In this document: one piece after another, positions 36,504-45,870 of the stretch
Layout: every line of letters begins with the position of its first letter
How positions within the stretch are numbered: the stretch's first letter is position 1
NCBI RefSeq assembly: GCF_002954545.1
Contig: NZ_MSCH01000003.1
Span: 2,953,991-3,017,990, forward strand
Length of the DNA stretch: 64,000 bases
Direction of reading: 5' to 3'
From: Psychrosphaera saromensis
Lineage (GTDB): Bacteria > Pseudomonadota > Gammaproteobacteria > Enterobacterales > Alteromonadaceae
The notes under the pieces: generated by a model
Databases searched by the model: none
What the model was told of the DNA's origin: nothing
What the model saw: only the letters and a program-made list of their open reading frames with translations
Program-made: the position numbers and the translations under genes

Positions 36504-37898
36504 CTAGTTGCCAAAGCTACCCGCAGCACCAGGAAACACAACTGGGCTTTCAGTGCCATCGATTGCAACACTTGCTACACCAAAGAAGTAATTATCAATC
36601 ACCACATTTTTTAATGTAAATTCACTCACTTTGCCAACCGAGCGGCTAAATTGCCACTGTGACGAATCGGTAAATCTCCAATAGATTTTGTACCCCGCCA
36701 GTTGAGGGTTTTCTGATGCAGAAGCGAGTGTCCAAGAAAGTGTGGTATCCGGTTTTACAGCACCTTCAATTTTGACATTTGACGGCGGCGTTGGAGCCAT
36801 CGCCATTGACGCTAAAGACACAGCATTAAGCGAGGTTAATTTAGCTGCATAATCAAAGTTTACGCCGTCAATTGTATCGCCGTAATTAACGCCGTTTTCA
36901 GTTCTTAAATCTTGATGTTGACGATTGTAGTTCTCGTTTGTTTCCATAATTCTAATTGCAGGAAAACCAACTTGGTTAAACGGTCTGTGATGACCACCAC
37001 GGCCAAATCTATCTAATCGGTAAATCATCATAGTGTCTAAATTAGGAATATACTGGTCAGCAATTTTGTCAACATAACGAGCCAAATTACGGCTTGGCGA
37101 GTCAACTTCACCACCTGTAAAACGGCGTGTTATGGCTTCTTTGTCTGTCTCTGTTGGACGAGTACCTTCAGAGAAGAGTCGTGCTGTTGTATTGTTAATT
37201 ACACCGTTAACGCCTTGAATGTTGCCAATCATGTCATTGTTTAATACGGCTTTGATGCGCCAGCCATCTTTTTTTGCTTGTTTGGCCATTATTTTTCCAC
37301 CAAACAAACCTTGTTCTTCACCAGATAAGGCTGCATAAATAATGCTGCCGTTAAACTTATATTTTGATAATACTCGTGCGGCTTCAATTGTACCTGCAAT
37401 GCCAGACGCATTATCATTGGCTCCTGGAGAATCGGCGGTGAAGTTCATCACATCTGAAACTCTGGAGTCAATATCACCAGACATAACAACGTAACGACTT
37501 GGGTCGGTTTGACCCTTTTGAATGGCAATAACACTTACCACTTCTGTTGGGTTTGGAATACGTTTTTCACCACTTATCGTTTCTGACTGATAATAAACTG
37601 TTAAACAACCGCCACACTCAGCTGATATTTTATCAAATTCTGCTTTAATCCATCGTCGTGCCGCACCAATTCCTCTTGTATCAGATTCTGTTTCAGACAG
37701 AGTATGGCGAGTTCCAAAACCGACTAATTTTTTTATGTCAGTTTCTATACGAATTGCCGATATCTCACTGGCAATTTTATGTAGTTGCTGATTATCTGCA
37801 AAAGCAGCAGTTGGCATAGTAGAGATATCGCCGGCCAACGACTGGGTTGCAATGAAAAGCGGTAATAAACTGACGGTATAAAGGTATTTGATGCTCAT
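36504..37898 (-). CDS. M28 family metallopeptidase, exported
   Basis: Zinc aminopeptidase-like protein of 464 aa with a signal peptide (cleavage at SLA-GD, about residue 22). Visible M28 motifs: PGANDNASG (bridging Asp), SGEEQGLFGG (catalytic Glu and zinc Glu), LNNDMIGN and a distal HQDLRTENG. The first zinc ligand, usually His in a GHxD context, reads SGDIDS here, placing Asp142 where His is expected. About 85 C-terminal residues look like a fibronectin type III domain (PPSNVKIEG, LAGYKIYWR). It should act in the periplasm or outside. Single-gene transcript with its own terminator. Confidence 0.87.
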   Translation of the reverse strand: MSIKYLYTVSLLPLFIATQSLAGDISTMPTAAFADNQQLHKIASEISAIRIETDIKKLVGFGTRHTLSETESDTRGIGAARRWIKAEFDKISAECGGCLTVYYQSETISGEKRIPNPTEVVSVIAIQKGQTDPSRYVVMSGDIDSRVSDVMNFTADSPGANDNASGIAGTIEAARVLSKYKFNGSIIYAALSGEEQGLFGGKIMAKQAKKDGWRIKAVLNNDMIGNIQGVNGVINNTTARLFSEGTRPTETDKEAITRRFTGGEVDSPSRNLARYVDKIADQYIPNLDTMMIYRLDRFGRGGHHRPFNQVGFPAIRIMETNENYNRQHQDLRTENGVNYGDTIDGVNFDYAAKLTSLNAVSLASMAMAPTPPSNVKIEGAVKPDTTLSWTLASASENPQLAGYKIYWRFTDSSQWQFSRSVGKVSEFTLKNVVIDNYFFGVASVAIDGTESPVVFPGAAGSFGN

Positions 37899-38116
37899 CT
37901 AATATTCCAATTTAGCGGTTCTGAAATTTAATTATTTAGAATAATTAATACGATGGCTCACTATACCCTTAAAAATATATTGAAAAATACAGATAACCAG
38001 ATGAATGACCTAGATATCTGGTTCAACACCAATTTAGCCATAAACTAAACTGATATTTACTTTTAAGCATCTTGTTTAAGTTATATGACTCTACGCCTTT
38101 CATTTACAACAAGCTC

Positions 38117-40540
38117 TTAGCTTTTCTTCTCTGTAGGTGGCCCTGTTGGTGCTTCATCTGCGCTTATGTAACCATCATTATTACGATCAAATTGGGTAAA
38201 TCTTTTAGCCGGCCCTTTAAACTCTGTACTTGAGACTTTTCCGTCATTGTCTTTATCCAATCGATTTATAAATCTATTACTACCTGATAGCGGGCGTTTT
38301 TTGACTGCAGGTTTAGTTTCAGAGTTTGCGTTTCTGCTTGTGTTTGCTCTGCTAGTGTTTGCTCTGCTAGTGTTATTACGGCTCTCGCTGTCAGAATAAG
38401 TCGCGTTCATTTCTTCAAAAACCTGACTATCTACAACGCCACCTCTTACACTGCGCACATAATTGTTTACTCTGATCATGTCACCTTGTGGGCCTCTTGA
38501 CATGGCCTCACCGGTTTTGGGGTCGCTGCGTTGTGCGCCAGCACCATGTACATCCATTGTTTGACCACGCATTTCCCCTAACGCCTTACCAAAGGCAATA
38601 TAAACAGCGTTGGCTTCTGGCACTCGTCCATCAAGGTGTGTTGTTGAGCTCCAGTAATAAGGATAATCTTTTTCACCGCCTTCATTAGTAATAGAAGATG
38701 TTTGAAAAATAGGGTCTATCGCTGCTGAATTTGAGGTTTCTGGCGAACGAGAATAATCCACTATGCTTTGCAGCTCTTTGGCATTTGGTAAACGCCAATC
38801 GTCGTGCCCGCCTAATTCTAGATTATTAGAAAACTCAAGCGCATCCTGCCAGTTCATGCCTTGAGCACTGTCGGCTTTTTGCCATGTTAAGCCAGTTGCT
38901 GTATCGGTAATTGTGCCGTCGTTATTATCGACAAATTTGTTTTTACCATAGTCTTTGTTATCTCTGACAAACCTGAAATACATTTTGTTGGCTTCATGCG
39001 TACGTGGATTATATTTTGGATAACCTTTGATACGACCATCAACAAAATTCACACCAAATACAGTGTCATCATTTTTCATGGTTTTGCCGACGTACTCAGT
39101 ACTACTCCAAACTTGCGCGTCAATTTCACGCTCACCTTGGCTACTATCACCAAGCGGCTGAGTAAAGAAACCGGTATCAATAAAAGGCGTGATTGCTTTT
39201 TCACCCATAACCGTTCCGGTAAATTGAATAAGAGAATAAAGCTCTTTAACGCTAGCTATGCGCCAATCGTTGTAACCTCCTAGATTGAAGTTCTTCACCT
39301 TCTGTTGCGCTTGCTCATAAGTTAACTTTTCAGTTAAATCTTGTTGCCACATTAAGCCAGTTACATTGTCGGCAATGGTGCCATTGTTGTTATCTGTGTA
39401 AGACGGGTCGCTAATAATGTAACTCGCGTCTTGACCAAAAAATGCATCCCCTTCTGCTGGAGCTGAAATCACTTGGTGTGTGCTATAAAATGTCTTTTGT
39501 CCCGTATCCGCAATTTGATAAGAACCAGAGCCTCTATAAGTAACGCCTTTAGGTGAACTCATGCTGTCATCTGTTTTTTTAAAGTCCTTAGCTTTTACTA
39601 ACATTAAATCAGTAGCAAAAATCACATTACCTGAATAGTTTTTACGAATTTGTTTTAAGCTGGCCTCTTGGTCAATCTCACCGGGTGTGAAGTGGGTATA
39701 CACTAAGTTTTTAACCTTAGCTTGTTTAGCAAGTAAGCTTGAATCCGCTAAATCTAAATGTGCTCTCACGCGCTTGGAACTTTTATTCTGAGAGTTTGTT
39801 CCTGTATTTTTAGAGCCACCAGCCTTGTTTGTTTTTTTAGCCGTTGGTCTGTTATTACGTCCACCTGTCATGATCATGCCACCAGAGTCGATGATCATAA
39901 AATCTGCGTTTTTGGCCAACTCAGGTAAGTCTTCAGCATAAGTAAGATCGCCGGTGATCACGATAGATTGCCCGTCATAATCAAAGCGATATGCAATAGT
40001 GTGTATGGTATGTGGCACTTTTACCGTACTGACATTGATTTTGCCTATTTTAAACGACTCACCACCAAGGATATCTTTTACTTCAAACGCCTTTTTACGC
40101 TCAGCTAAGCTTCTTTGGGTTTTGTTTAACCGATAAGAAATATCTTCTTCATATAGCTCTAGGCTTGTCTGGGTTAACTTTTTAGTATTTGGAGGACCAA
40201 CAATAATAAAGTCATTTCTTCCCATTAGGGAGCTTATTAATATAGGAACAAACTCTTCATTATGATCAAGGTGATGATGAGTAAAAAGCAAAGCGGATAA
40301 AGTTCGAGGTTGGACACCTAATTTATTTAAGTTAGTTTGTGCGCCATTACCCATATCAACTAATATTCGAGTGTTCCCTAAAGAAACAAGCACACTGGCA
40401 CTTGCTCTATCTTCGTTATACAAAGGCGAGCCTGAACCTATAATGGTTGCCATAAGATGCTCTTTTGACCTAGCCGATGTGGTTACCAAAGCACTCAAAA
40501 TAGAGCTTAATACTAAAACCCAAACAATATACTTCTTCAT
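38117..40540 (-). CDS. Metallo-beta-lactamase/DUF1566 x2/EF-hand fusion protein
   Basis: Exported protein of 807 aa with an unusual architecture. After the signal peptide (to about residue 26) comes a metallo-beta-lactamase fold with the zinc motif THHHLDHN (His88, His90, Asp92, His93) and later DSGG and VYTHFTPGE; the closest type is the arylsulfatase/RNase Z-like branch. Two DUF1566 (Lcl C-terminal-like) domains follow (about 375-525 and 530-690), each with DNN-GT-I-x-D-x-x-TGL-x-WQ and GG-x-x-DWR. A Thr/Ser/Asn-rich linker with NTSRA repeats leads to two EF-hands (Asp762-Glu773 and Asp785-Glu796) with full calcium ligands. Substrate is unknown. Confidence 0.85.
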   Translation of the reverse strand: MKKYIVWVLVLSSILSALVTTSARSKEHLMATIIGSGSPLYNEDRASASVLVSLGNTRILVDMGNGAQTNLNKLGVQPRTLSALLFTHHHLDHNEEFVPILISSLMGRNDFIIVGPPNTKKLTQTSLELYEEDISYRLNKTQRSLAERKKAFEVKDILGGESFKIGKINVSTVKVPHTIHTIAYRFDYDGQSIVITGDLTYAEDLPELAKNADFMIIDSGGMIMTGGRNNRPTAKKTNKAGGSKNTGTNSQNKSSKRVRAHLDLADSSLLAKQAKVKNLVYTHFTPGEIDQEASLKQIRKNYSGNVIFATDLMLVKAKDFKKTDDSMSSPKGVTYRGSGSYQIADTGQKTFYSTHQVISAPAEGDAFFGQDASYIISDPSYTDNNNGTIADNVTGLMWQQDLTEKLTYEQAQQKVKNFNLGGYNDWRIASVKELYSLIQFTGTVMGEKAITPFIDTGFFTQPLGDSSQGEREIDAQVWSSTEYVGKTMKNDDTVFGVNFVDGRIKGYPKYNPRTHEANKMYFRFVRDNKDYGKNKFVDNNDGTITDTATGLTWQKADSAQGMNWQDALEFSNNLELGGHDDWRLPNAKELQSIVDYSRSPETSNSAAIDPIFQTSSITNEGGEKDYPYYWSSTTHLDGRVPEANAVYIAFGKALGEMRGQTMDVHGAGAQRSDPKTGEAMSRGPQGDMIRVNNYVRSVRGGVVDSQVFEEMNATYSDSESRNNTSRANTSRANTSRNANSETKPAVKKRPLSGSNRFINRLDKDNDGKVSSTEFKGPAKRFTQFDRNNDGYISADEAPTGPPTEKKS
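38341..38375 (-). repeat. 15-bp tandem repeat coding for NTSRA
   Basis: TGTTTGCTCTGCTAG occurs twice in a row plus a partial third copy. It encodes (N-T-S-R-A)n in the linker before the EF-hands of the metallo-beta-lactamase fusion protein. Confidence 0.8.
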
Positions 40541-40674
40541 ATAAACAGCCCTGCTTGTTATGTACTTACGCTTTTAATTAACGCTATTTCAATCTAAAAA
40601 TACTGTAAAACAAAAGTATGCAAGAAATATGGAAACAAAGGATTTTATTTGTTCACTGTTTAAAATTAAGGCAT

Positions 40675-40701
40675 AAAAAAAGCACTCGACGAGTGCTTTT
40701 T
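40675..40701 (-). terminator. Terminator of the reductase/dehydrogenase genes
   Basis: AAAAAGCACT pairs with AGTGCTTTTT around CGACG, and on the minus strand a T-run follows. It lies just past the stop of the CurA-like gene at 40734. Confidence 0.82.
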
Positions 40702-40733
40702 GCTTAGAGCTTTTGATAATTAGCTCTGTATAG

Positions 40734-41786
40734 TTATCCTGCTAAGTTCTCTGAACCAACTTGCACAACTAACTTACCAAAGTTTTCACCTTTTAATAAA
40801 CCGATGAAAGCGTCTGCTGAGTTTTCAATGCCTTGAACTAAATGTTCTTTGTACTTGATTTGACCTTGTTGTAGCCAGTTCGACATAGCGTCACTGAACT
40901 CGCTGTAACGATGACCATAATCATCAAATACAATAAAGCCCTGCATTTTAATACGCTTAACCAATAAACGGCCCATTAATGCACCCATTCTGTCAGGTCC
41001 ATCAGGTAATGATGTTGCGTTATATTGTGAAATCAAACCACACAATGGCACTCTTGCTTTAGTATTTAATAATGGAAGTACTGCATCAAATACCGCACCA
41101 CCTACGTTTTCAAAATAAACGTCAATACCATTTGGACAAGCTTGTTTTAGAGCGTCATTTAAGCCTGCTGATTTATGATCAACACACGCATCAAAACCAA
41201 GTTGGTTAACGGCGTAATCACATTTTTCAGCACCACCAGCGATACCGACTACGTGGCAACCGTTTAGTTTAGCGATTTGTCCAACCAAGCTACCTACTGC
41301 ACCCGTTGCTGCTGCAACTACTACTGTTTCGCCTTCTTTTGGCTGGCCAATATCCATAAGTCCCATATAAGCCGTTAAGCCTGGCATACCTAAAATACCT
41401 AACGCATAAGATTTTTGTGCAAGCTGCTCTGGTAGTTTTAATAAATCAACACCGTCAGATACACAATAATCTTGCCAACCACCAAATGCGACAACCCAGT
41501 CACCTTGCTTGAAGTTGTCATTTAATGTTTGCTCTACACGACAAACAGAACCACCAACCATAACGCCATTAATCGCTACTGGGTCAGCATAAGACTCAGC
41601 ATCGCTCATACGGCCACGCATATAAGGGTCTAACGATAAATATACCGTTCTTAATAAAACCTGACCTTGACTGATTGTCGGGATAGCCGTTTCGACTAAT
41701 TTAAAATCAGATGGTTTTGGCTCGCCATTTGGACGAGCTGCCAAAGTGACTTGTCTGTTAATTGAATTGCTTTGTAATGAATTCAT
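40734..41786 (-). CDS. CurA-like NADP-dependent oxidoreductase
   Basis: Zinc-independent medium-chain dehydrogenase/reductase of 350 aa, related to E. coli CurA and leukotriene B4 dehydrogenase-like alkenal/one reductases. Visible: SLDPYMRGRMSD near the N-terminus, the Rossmann motif AATGAVGSLVGQIAK (residues about 157-171) and ENVGG. It reduces the double bond of enones and alkenals with NADPH. The start is ATG 41786, with GGAG about 10 bases upstream. It follows the YqhD-like gene by 13 bp on the same strand. Confidence 0.88.
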   Translation of the reverse strand: MNSLQSNSINRQVTLAARPNGEPKPSDFKLVETAIPTISQGQVLLRTVYLSLDPYMRGRMSDAESYADPVAINGVMVGGSVCRVEQTLNDNFKQGDWVVAFGGWQDYCVSDGVDLLKLPEQLAQKSYALGILGMPGLTAYMGLMDIGQPKEGETVVVAAATGAVGSLVGQIAKLNGCHVVGIAGGAEKCDYAVNQLGFDACVDHKSAGLNDALKQACPNGIDVYFENVGGAVFDAVLPLLNTKARVPLCGLISQYNATSLPDGPDRMGALMGRLLVKRIKMQGFIVFDDYGHRYSEFSDAMSNWLQQGQIKYKEHLVQGIENSADAFIGLLKGENFGKLVVQVGSENLAG

Positions 41787-41799
41787 AAACAACCTACTC

Positions 41800-42957
41800 C
41801 TACAGTGCTAGTTGATAAATTTCACGGCTAACATCAAGTGTTACTTTTTGGTGTTCACCCAATTGAGTCATACCATGTTGCTCTAAACGTTTCACTAAAG
41901 TATCAATTTTTGATGCATCTACGTCAACTTCAGACAAGCGCGTTGGCACTTTCATCGCCACAAAAAAGGCTTCTGTTTTAGCAATCGCTTGTTCAATTTT
42001 TTGTTCGTCAGAACCGTCTGTAATATTCCATACGCGCTCTGCGTATTGAACTAACTTAGCGTGTTTGTCAGCTTTACATACTTTCATCACAGCGGGTAAT
42101 ACGATAGATAACGTACGAGCGTGATCGATATTAAATTCAGCCGTTAACTCATGACCTAACATGTGAGTGGTCCAGTCTTGAGGAACACCAGTACCAATTA
42201 AGCCGTTTAATGCCATCGTCGCTGCCCACATAATGTTAGCGCGTACTTCTAGGTCTTTGTTGTACTCAGGCTGTAATACTTTTTCACCCTCTTCAACTAA
42301 AGTAAGCAATAAGCCTTCTGCAAAGCGGTCTTGTACTTTTGCATTTACCGGATACGTTAAGTATTGCTCAATAGTATGAACAAACGCATCTACCACACCG
42401 TTACTTACTTGGCGTTCAGATAAAGACAAGGTTACTTTTGGATCTAATACCGCAAACTTTGGACGAACTAAAGGATGCATAAACGCAAGTTTATTACCGT
42501 CTTTAGTCACTACTGAGCCTATATTAGATTCAGAACCAGTTGCTGGTAATGTAAGCACAGCGCCAATTGGCAATGCTTTGTTAATTGGTGCTTGTTTAGC
42601 AAGAATATCCCAAGGTTCGTCACCCTCAAAAAATGCAGCTGCCGCAATAAACTTAACGCCGTCAACCACAGAGCCACCGCCAACAGCCAATATGTAATCA
42701 ATATTGTTTTCTTTGATGATAGGTAAGGCTTTTACTAATGTGTCGTACTTTGGATTTGGTTCGATACCTGAAAATTCAACAAATATGTGATCTTTTAAAG
42801 CGTCAACAACTTGATCATAAACACCATTGGTTTTAATTGAGCCGCCACCGTAAACAAATAACACATTGGCATTAGCTGGTATTTCTTTACTTAATGCGGC
42901 TATTTTACCTTCACCAAAATGAATTTTTGTTGTGTTTTCAAAACTAAAATTAAACAT
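41800..42957 (-). CDS. yqhD: Iron-containing alcohol dehydrogenase, YqhD-like
   Basis: NADPH-dependent aldehyde reductase of 385 aa, very close in length and sequence pattern to E. coli YqhD (387 aa). Shared features: YGGGSIKTNGV, GGGSVVDGVKF nucleotide-binding turns, LPATGSESN, and metal ligands in GVVDAFVHTIEQY (Asp, His), HMLGHELTAEFNIDHARTL (two His). It removes toxic short aldehydes such as those from lipid peroxidation. The start is ATG 42957, with AAGGA 6 bases upstream; the 14 residues before it in the open frame do not match the family. Middle gene of the carbonyl-stress cluster. Confidence 0.92.
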   Translation of the reverse strand: MFNFSFENTTKIHFGEGKIAALSKEIPANANVLFVYGGGSIKTNGVYDQVVDALKDHIFVEFSGIEPNPKYDTLVKALPIIKENNIDYILAVGGGSVVDGVKFIAAAAFFEGDEPWDILAKQAPINKALPIGAVLTLPATGSESNIGSVVTKDGNKLAFMHPLVRPKFAVLDPKVTLSLSERQVSNGVVDAFVHTIEQYLTYPVNAKVQDRFAEGLLLTLVEEGEKVLQPEYNKDLEVRANIMWAATMALNGLIGTGVPQDWTTHMLGHELTAEFNIDHARTLSIVLPAVMKVCKADKHAKLVQYAERVWNITDGSDEQKIEQAIAKTEAFFVAMKVPTRLSEVDVDASKIDTLVKRLEQHGMTQLGEHQKVTLDVSREIYQLAL

Positions 42958-43075
42958 ATGTATCCTTAAATTAGGATGTGCAATCGTGCGACTACACATC
43001 CTGTCTATATTGAAAATTGACGTACTTATAAACAGCGTACTCTAAACTTTACCGACAATCGATTAGCTAAGCGTA

Positions 43076-43762
43076 TTACTTTGCTAAGAATGTTAATAAT
43101 TTTTCCGCAGCTAACTCTGAACTTGCTGGGTTTTGACCGGTAATTGCTAATCCATCTTGGATAGCAAACGGATGCCAGTCAGCACCACTTTGGTATTGAG
43201 CTTTACGGTTAACAATTTCATCTTCTAACATAAATGGTACCACTTCACGTAATTGTACCGCGTCTTCTTCGCTGTTACTGAAACCAGTAATTTCTTTACC
43301 TTTAATGAAAAATTCACCATTAGTGTCTTTCACGTTTAACAACGCAGCCGTTGCATGACATACCGCAGACACAGGTTTATTTTGTGCTACAAAGCTTTCT
43401 AACAAGCTAATTGAGTCAGTATTGTCTGTTAAGTCCCATAATGGTCCGTGACCACCTGGGTAAAATACAGCGTCGTAATCGTCTGCATTTACAGATGATA
43501 ATGTTACTGTATTAGCAATTAATTTTTGTACTTCGCTGTCAGCATCAAAACGTTTAGTTGCTGCCGTTTGGAAGTCTTCCAATTCACTTTTTGGATCAAC
43601 CGGAGGCTGTCCGCCTAATGGAGAAGCTAATGTGACATTTACACCCGCATCTTTGAATATGTAATACGGTGCTGCAAACTCTTCTACCCAGAAACCCGTT
43701 TTCTCGCCAGTGTCGCCTAAGTCAGCATGTGAAGTAAGTACCATTAATATATTTAAAGCCAT
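43076..43762 (-). CDS. DJ-1/PfpI family protein, Hsp31/glyoxalase III-like
   Basis: Class I glutamine-amidotransferase-fold protein of 228 aa. The nucleophile elbow SAVCHATAA places Cys135 followed by His136, and Glu28 (WVEEFAAPY) supplies the acidic partner seen in Hsp31-type glyoxalases/deglycases. YPGGHGPLWD is the conserved loop. It probably detoxifies methylglyoxal or repairs glycation. First gene of the minus-strand cluster with the YqhD-like and CurA-like genes, though 118 bp separate it from yqhD. LysR is transcribed divergently. Confidence 0.86.
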   Translation of the reverse strand: MALNILMVLTSHADLGDTGEKTGFWVEEFAAPYYIFKDAGVNVTLASPLGGQPPVDPKSELEDFQTAATKRFDADSEVQKLIANTVTLSSVNADDYDAVFYPGGHGPLWDLTDNTDSISLLESFVAQNKPVSAVCHATAALLNVKDTNGEFFIKGKEITGFSNSEEDAVQLREVVPFMLEDEIVNRKAQYQSGADWHPFAIQDGLAITGQNPASSELAAEKLLTFLAK

Positions 43763-43950
43763 TGTATTTATTCCTTGAATTAATGAACATCAATCTTTAA
43801 GAATCGTTCTTTAATAAAAAATTTACTAAAAAACACTTAATAATTGATGTGTTTATAACGTGTTATCTAATGAGCATTTATTAAATAACTGTCTTATATA
43901 AAGTGATGTATAGATTATATAGCCCAAGTATAAATTAACAATGCAGAGTA

Positions 43951-43989
43951 ATTTGATATCATTGTCAAAATATTTGATACAATCAAATA
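43951..43989. promoter_or_regulatory. Putative LysR operator with two boxes
   Basis: TATTTGATACAATCAAATA (43971-43989) is a perfect palindrome with 8-bp arms and the T-N11-A character of LysR sites. A second, imperfect box starting ATTTGATA lies at 43951-43971, 21 bp (two helical turns) away. Both lie about 85-120 bp upstream of the LysR ATG in the divergent region. Confidence 0.65.
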
Positions 43990-44072
43990 ATATAAAAAGC
44001 AACACGCTCTAGCTAAACCAGTAACGGCTTATAAAAGCCTCTAGAAATCATAAAACCAGCGAGTAAGTAAAC

Positions 44073-44978
44073 ATGGACATTTCTTTTGAACAGCTAAAAA
44101 GCATGGTGGTGTTTGCCCAAGTCGTAGAGCAAGGAAGTTTGTCTGCGGCAGCAAAGCACATTAACTTAAGCCGTGCTGTGGTGAGCTATCATATTAAAAA
44201 GTTAGAAACACAACTTGGCGTAACATTACTTAACCGCTCAACTCGCACCATAGGTTTAACTGAAGCTGGCAGTGAATACTATCAACGTTGTCGTATTATT
44301 GCAGAGCAAGCATTTGCCGCTAATCAACAAATAGAAAATTTAAAAAATGAGCCACAAGGCTTAATTAAAATTACCTGCCCGGTTAATGTTGGCTTACAAA
44401 CCATTATCCCGGCGTTAAATCAATTCAAAACCTTATACCCAAAAATAGATTTGGACGTGATGTTAACGGATGAAGTCGTCAACATTATGCAACAAGGAAT
44501 TGATCTTGCTATCCGTGGTGCGCCTTTGGCCGACAGCGGGTTACAAGCCGTAAAACTCTCTGTGTTACCTATGTGTTTGTGTGGCTCTCCAGAATATTTA
44601 AATCAGTATGGTCGCCCCAAGAAACCAGCAGACTTAACAAAACATCAATGGGTTATATACAAACTGACCTCTGGCAACATAGAACTAAAAAAAGGCACTC
44701 GCTCTTACAGTGTTGCCACTAAAGGTGGGATTAGTACCAACAATGCCGCGGCAAGAACCGCATTTATTGAAGGTGGACATGGATTAGGCCGCATCCCAGT
44801 TTACGATGCCTGGCCAAAAATAAAGGCTAGCACGTTAGAACAAGTGATGAGTGACTATCTATTAGCTGATATAAATATATACGGCGTGTTTTTACCCGGA
44901 GCTGGCAACACCAAAAAAGTCAGGTTGTTATTGGACTTTTTAAAAGACTACTTTGCTAAGCAGCAAGTTCAGGTTTAG
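44073..44978 (+). CDS. LysR family regulator, divergent from the carbonyl-stress genes
   Basis: Regulator of 301 aa with an N-terminal winged helix-turn-helix (residues 6-64: VVEQGSLSAAAKHINLSRAVVSYHIKKLE) and a substrate-binding domain with a CrgA/AaeR-like pattern. It stands head to head with the DJ-1-like gene across a 310-bp region containing a palindromic box. It probably controls the CurA-like/YqhD-like/DJ-1-like cluster and itself. The inducer is unknown, but a reactive aldehyde or quinone fits the enzymes. Confidence 0.9.
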   Translation: MDISFEQLKSMVVFAQVVEQGSLSAAAKHINLSRAVVSYHIKKLETQLGVTLLNRSTRTIGLTEAGSEYYQRCRIIAEQAFAANQQIENLKNEPQGLIKITCPVNVGLQTIIPALNQFKTLYPKIDLDVMLTDEVVNIMQQGIDLAIRGAPLADSGLQAVKLSVLPMCLCGSPEYLNQYGRPKKPADLTKHQWVIYKLTSGNIELKKGTRSYSVATKGGISTNNAAARTAFIEGGHGLGRIPVYDAWPKIKASTLEQVMSDYLLADINIYGVFLPGAGNTKKVRLLLDFLKDYFAKQQVQV

Positions 44979-45111
44979 TTGTTAACTAAACCAATGCTAA
45001 ATACGAGTAAATGCAAATTCCAATCACCTTCGGCAGGCATTCCGAAAGCCCCCAGCATTAGGTCCAATTTAGGTTGGCTGGCAATTCCAATCTATTTCAG
45101 CATGATTAGGT

Positions 45112-45139
45112 AATAAAAAGCTCAGTGGTGAACTGAGCT
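45112..45139 (-). terminator. Terminator of the 169-aa gene
   Basis: AGCTCAGT (45119-45126) pairs with ACTGAGCT (45132-45139) over a GGTGA loop, and the minus strand continues into TTTTTATTA. Confidence 0.75.
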
Positions 45140-45166
45140 AATTATCAGTTTAGGTGGATCACCTTA

Positions 45167-45676
45167 TTATTTTTCGTAAAGGCTATTTATGAAAGACTTA
45201 AATTGTGAATCCGCCTGAGGGAAAGCTTGGAAAGCTAATTCAACATTGAGGTACGATGCTTCAATCGCGTCTCTATTAGAGTTGTCAAAGACTAAACACC
45301 AATAACTATCGTTAAACCAACTACACCAACTTAAGCTATAATCAAAAACGTAAAACGAAATCATTTCATTGTTTGCGAAAAAATGAGAAACGTCTTGCCA
45401 ATTGCTGCATACAATATCATTAAGCCTGACGGTTTTTCCTGAAGACTTGTAGACTCGCTCAAAATCCTCAGCAACAATTAGATCATGACTTTCAGAACAC
45501 CTAGACAATTTTAAAATAGTTTTTTCAAACACATCTTGCGACATCCAGTGTTCGTCTTCTTTTCGTTTTATGAACCCTACTGTATTTCCTTCTCTTCGGA
45601 CTGACGGAAAATTAGAAGGTTGAATCAGCGCATCATTTATCGATTCCACCAGTTCGTTAATTTTATCTAGAATCAA
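45167..45676 (-). CDS. Hypothetical protein, 169 aa, possible immunity protein
   Basis: Soluble acidic protein with no recognised family. It is rich in aromatic residues in its centre (SLSWCSWFNDSYWCLVF). The only usable start is TTG at 45676, supported by an excellent GGAGGAG 8 bases upstream; the frame is closed by TAG before that. It lies at the downstream end of the RHS module array. Cytosolic proteins of this size and composition are often immunity proteins for polymorphic toxins, so it may be the survivor of a lost toxin-immunity pair. That is inference. Confidence 0.6.
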   Translation of the reverse strand: MILDKINELVESINDALIQPSNFPSVRREGNTVGFIKRKEDEHWMSQDVFEKTILKLSRCSESHDLIVAEDFERVYKSSGKTVRLNDIVCSNWQDVSHFFANNEMISFYVFDYSLSWCSWFNDSYWCLVFDNSNRDAIEASYLNVELAFQAFPQADSQFKSFINSLYEK

Positions 45677-45870
45677 TTGCTTTTCTCCTCCGGGTATCTA
45701 ATTTTAACTTCAGTTTTTCCATTTGGCTTTTGTACATCTAATAATAACATTGCTACCCACTTTAAATGAAACTGCCAGAACTTGAATTTGGCACTAAGAA
45801 TTAACGATGGGTGTCTCTAATGCCTGATTCTGGGCTTCATAAATCATTACGCATGTGCGATTAATAGGTA

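Noticed and set aside
44979-45118. Possible integron attC site or mobile-element end near the repeated AATTCCAATC (45016 and 45083)
   Set aside because: No integron core sites or paired R/L boxes can be aligned; only a 10-bp direct repeat is visible.
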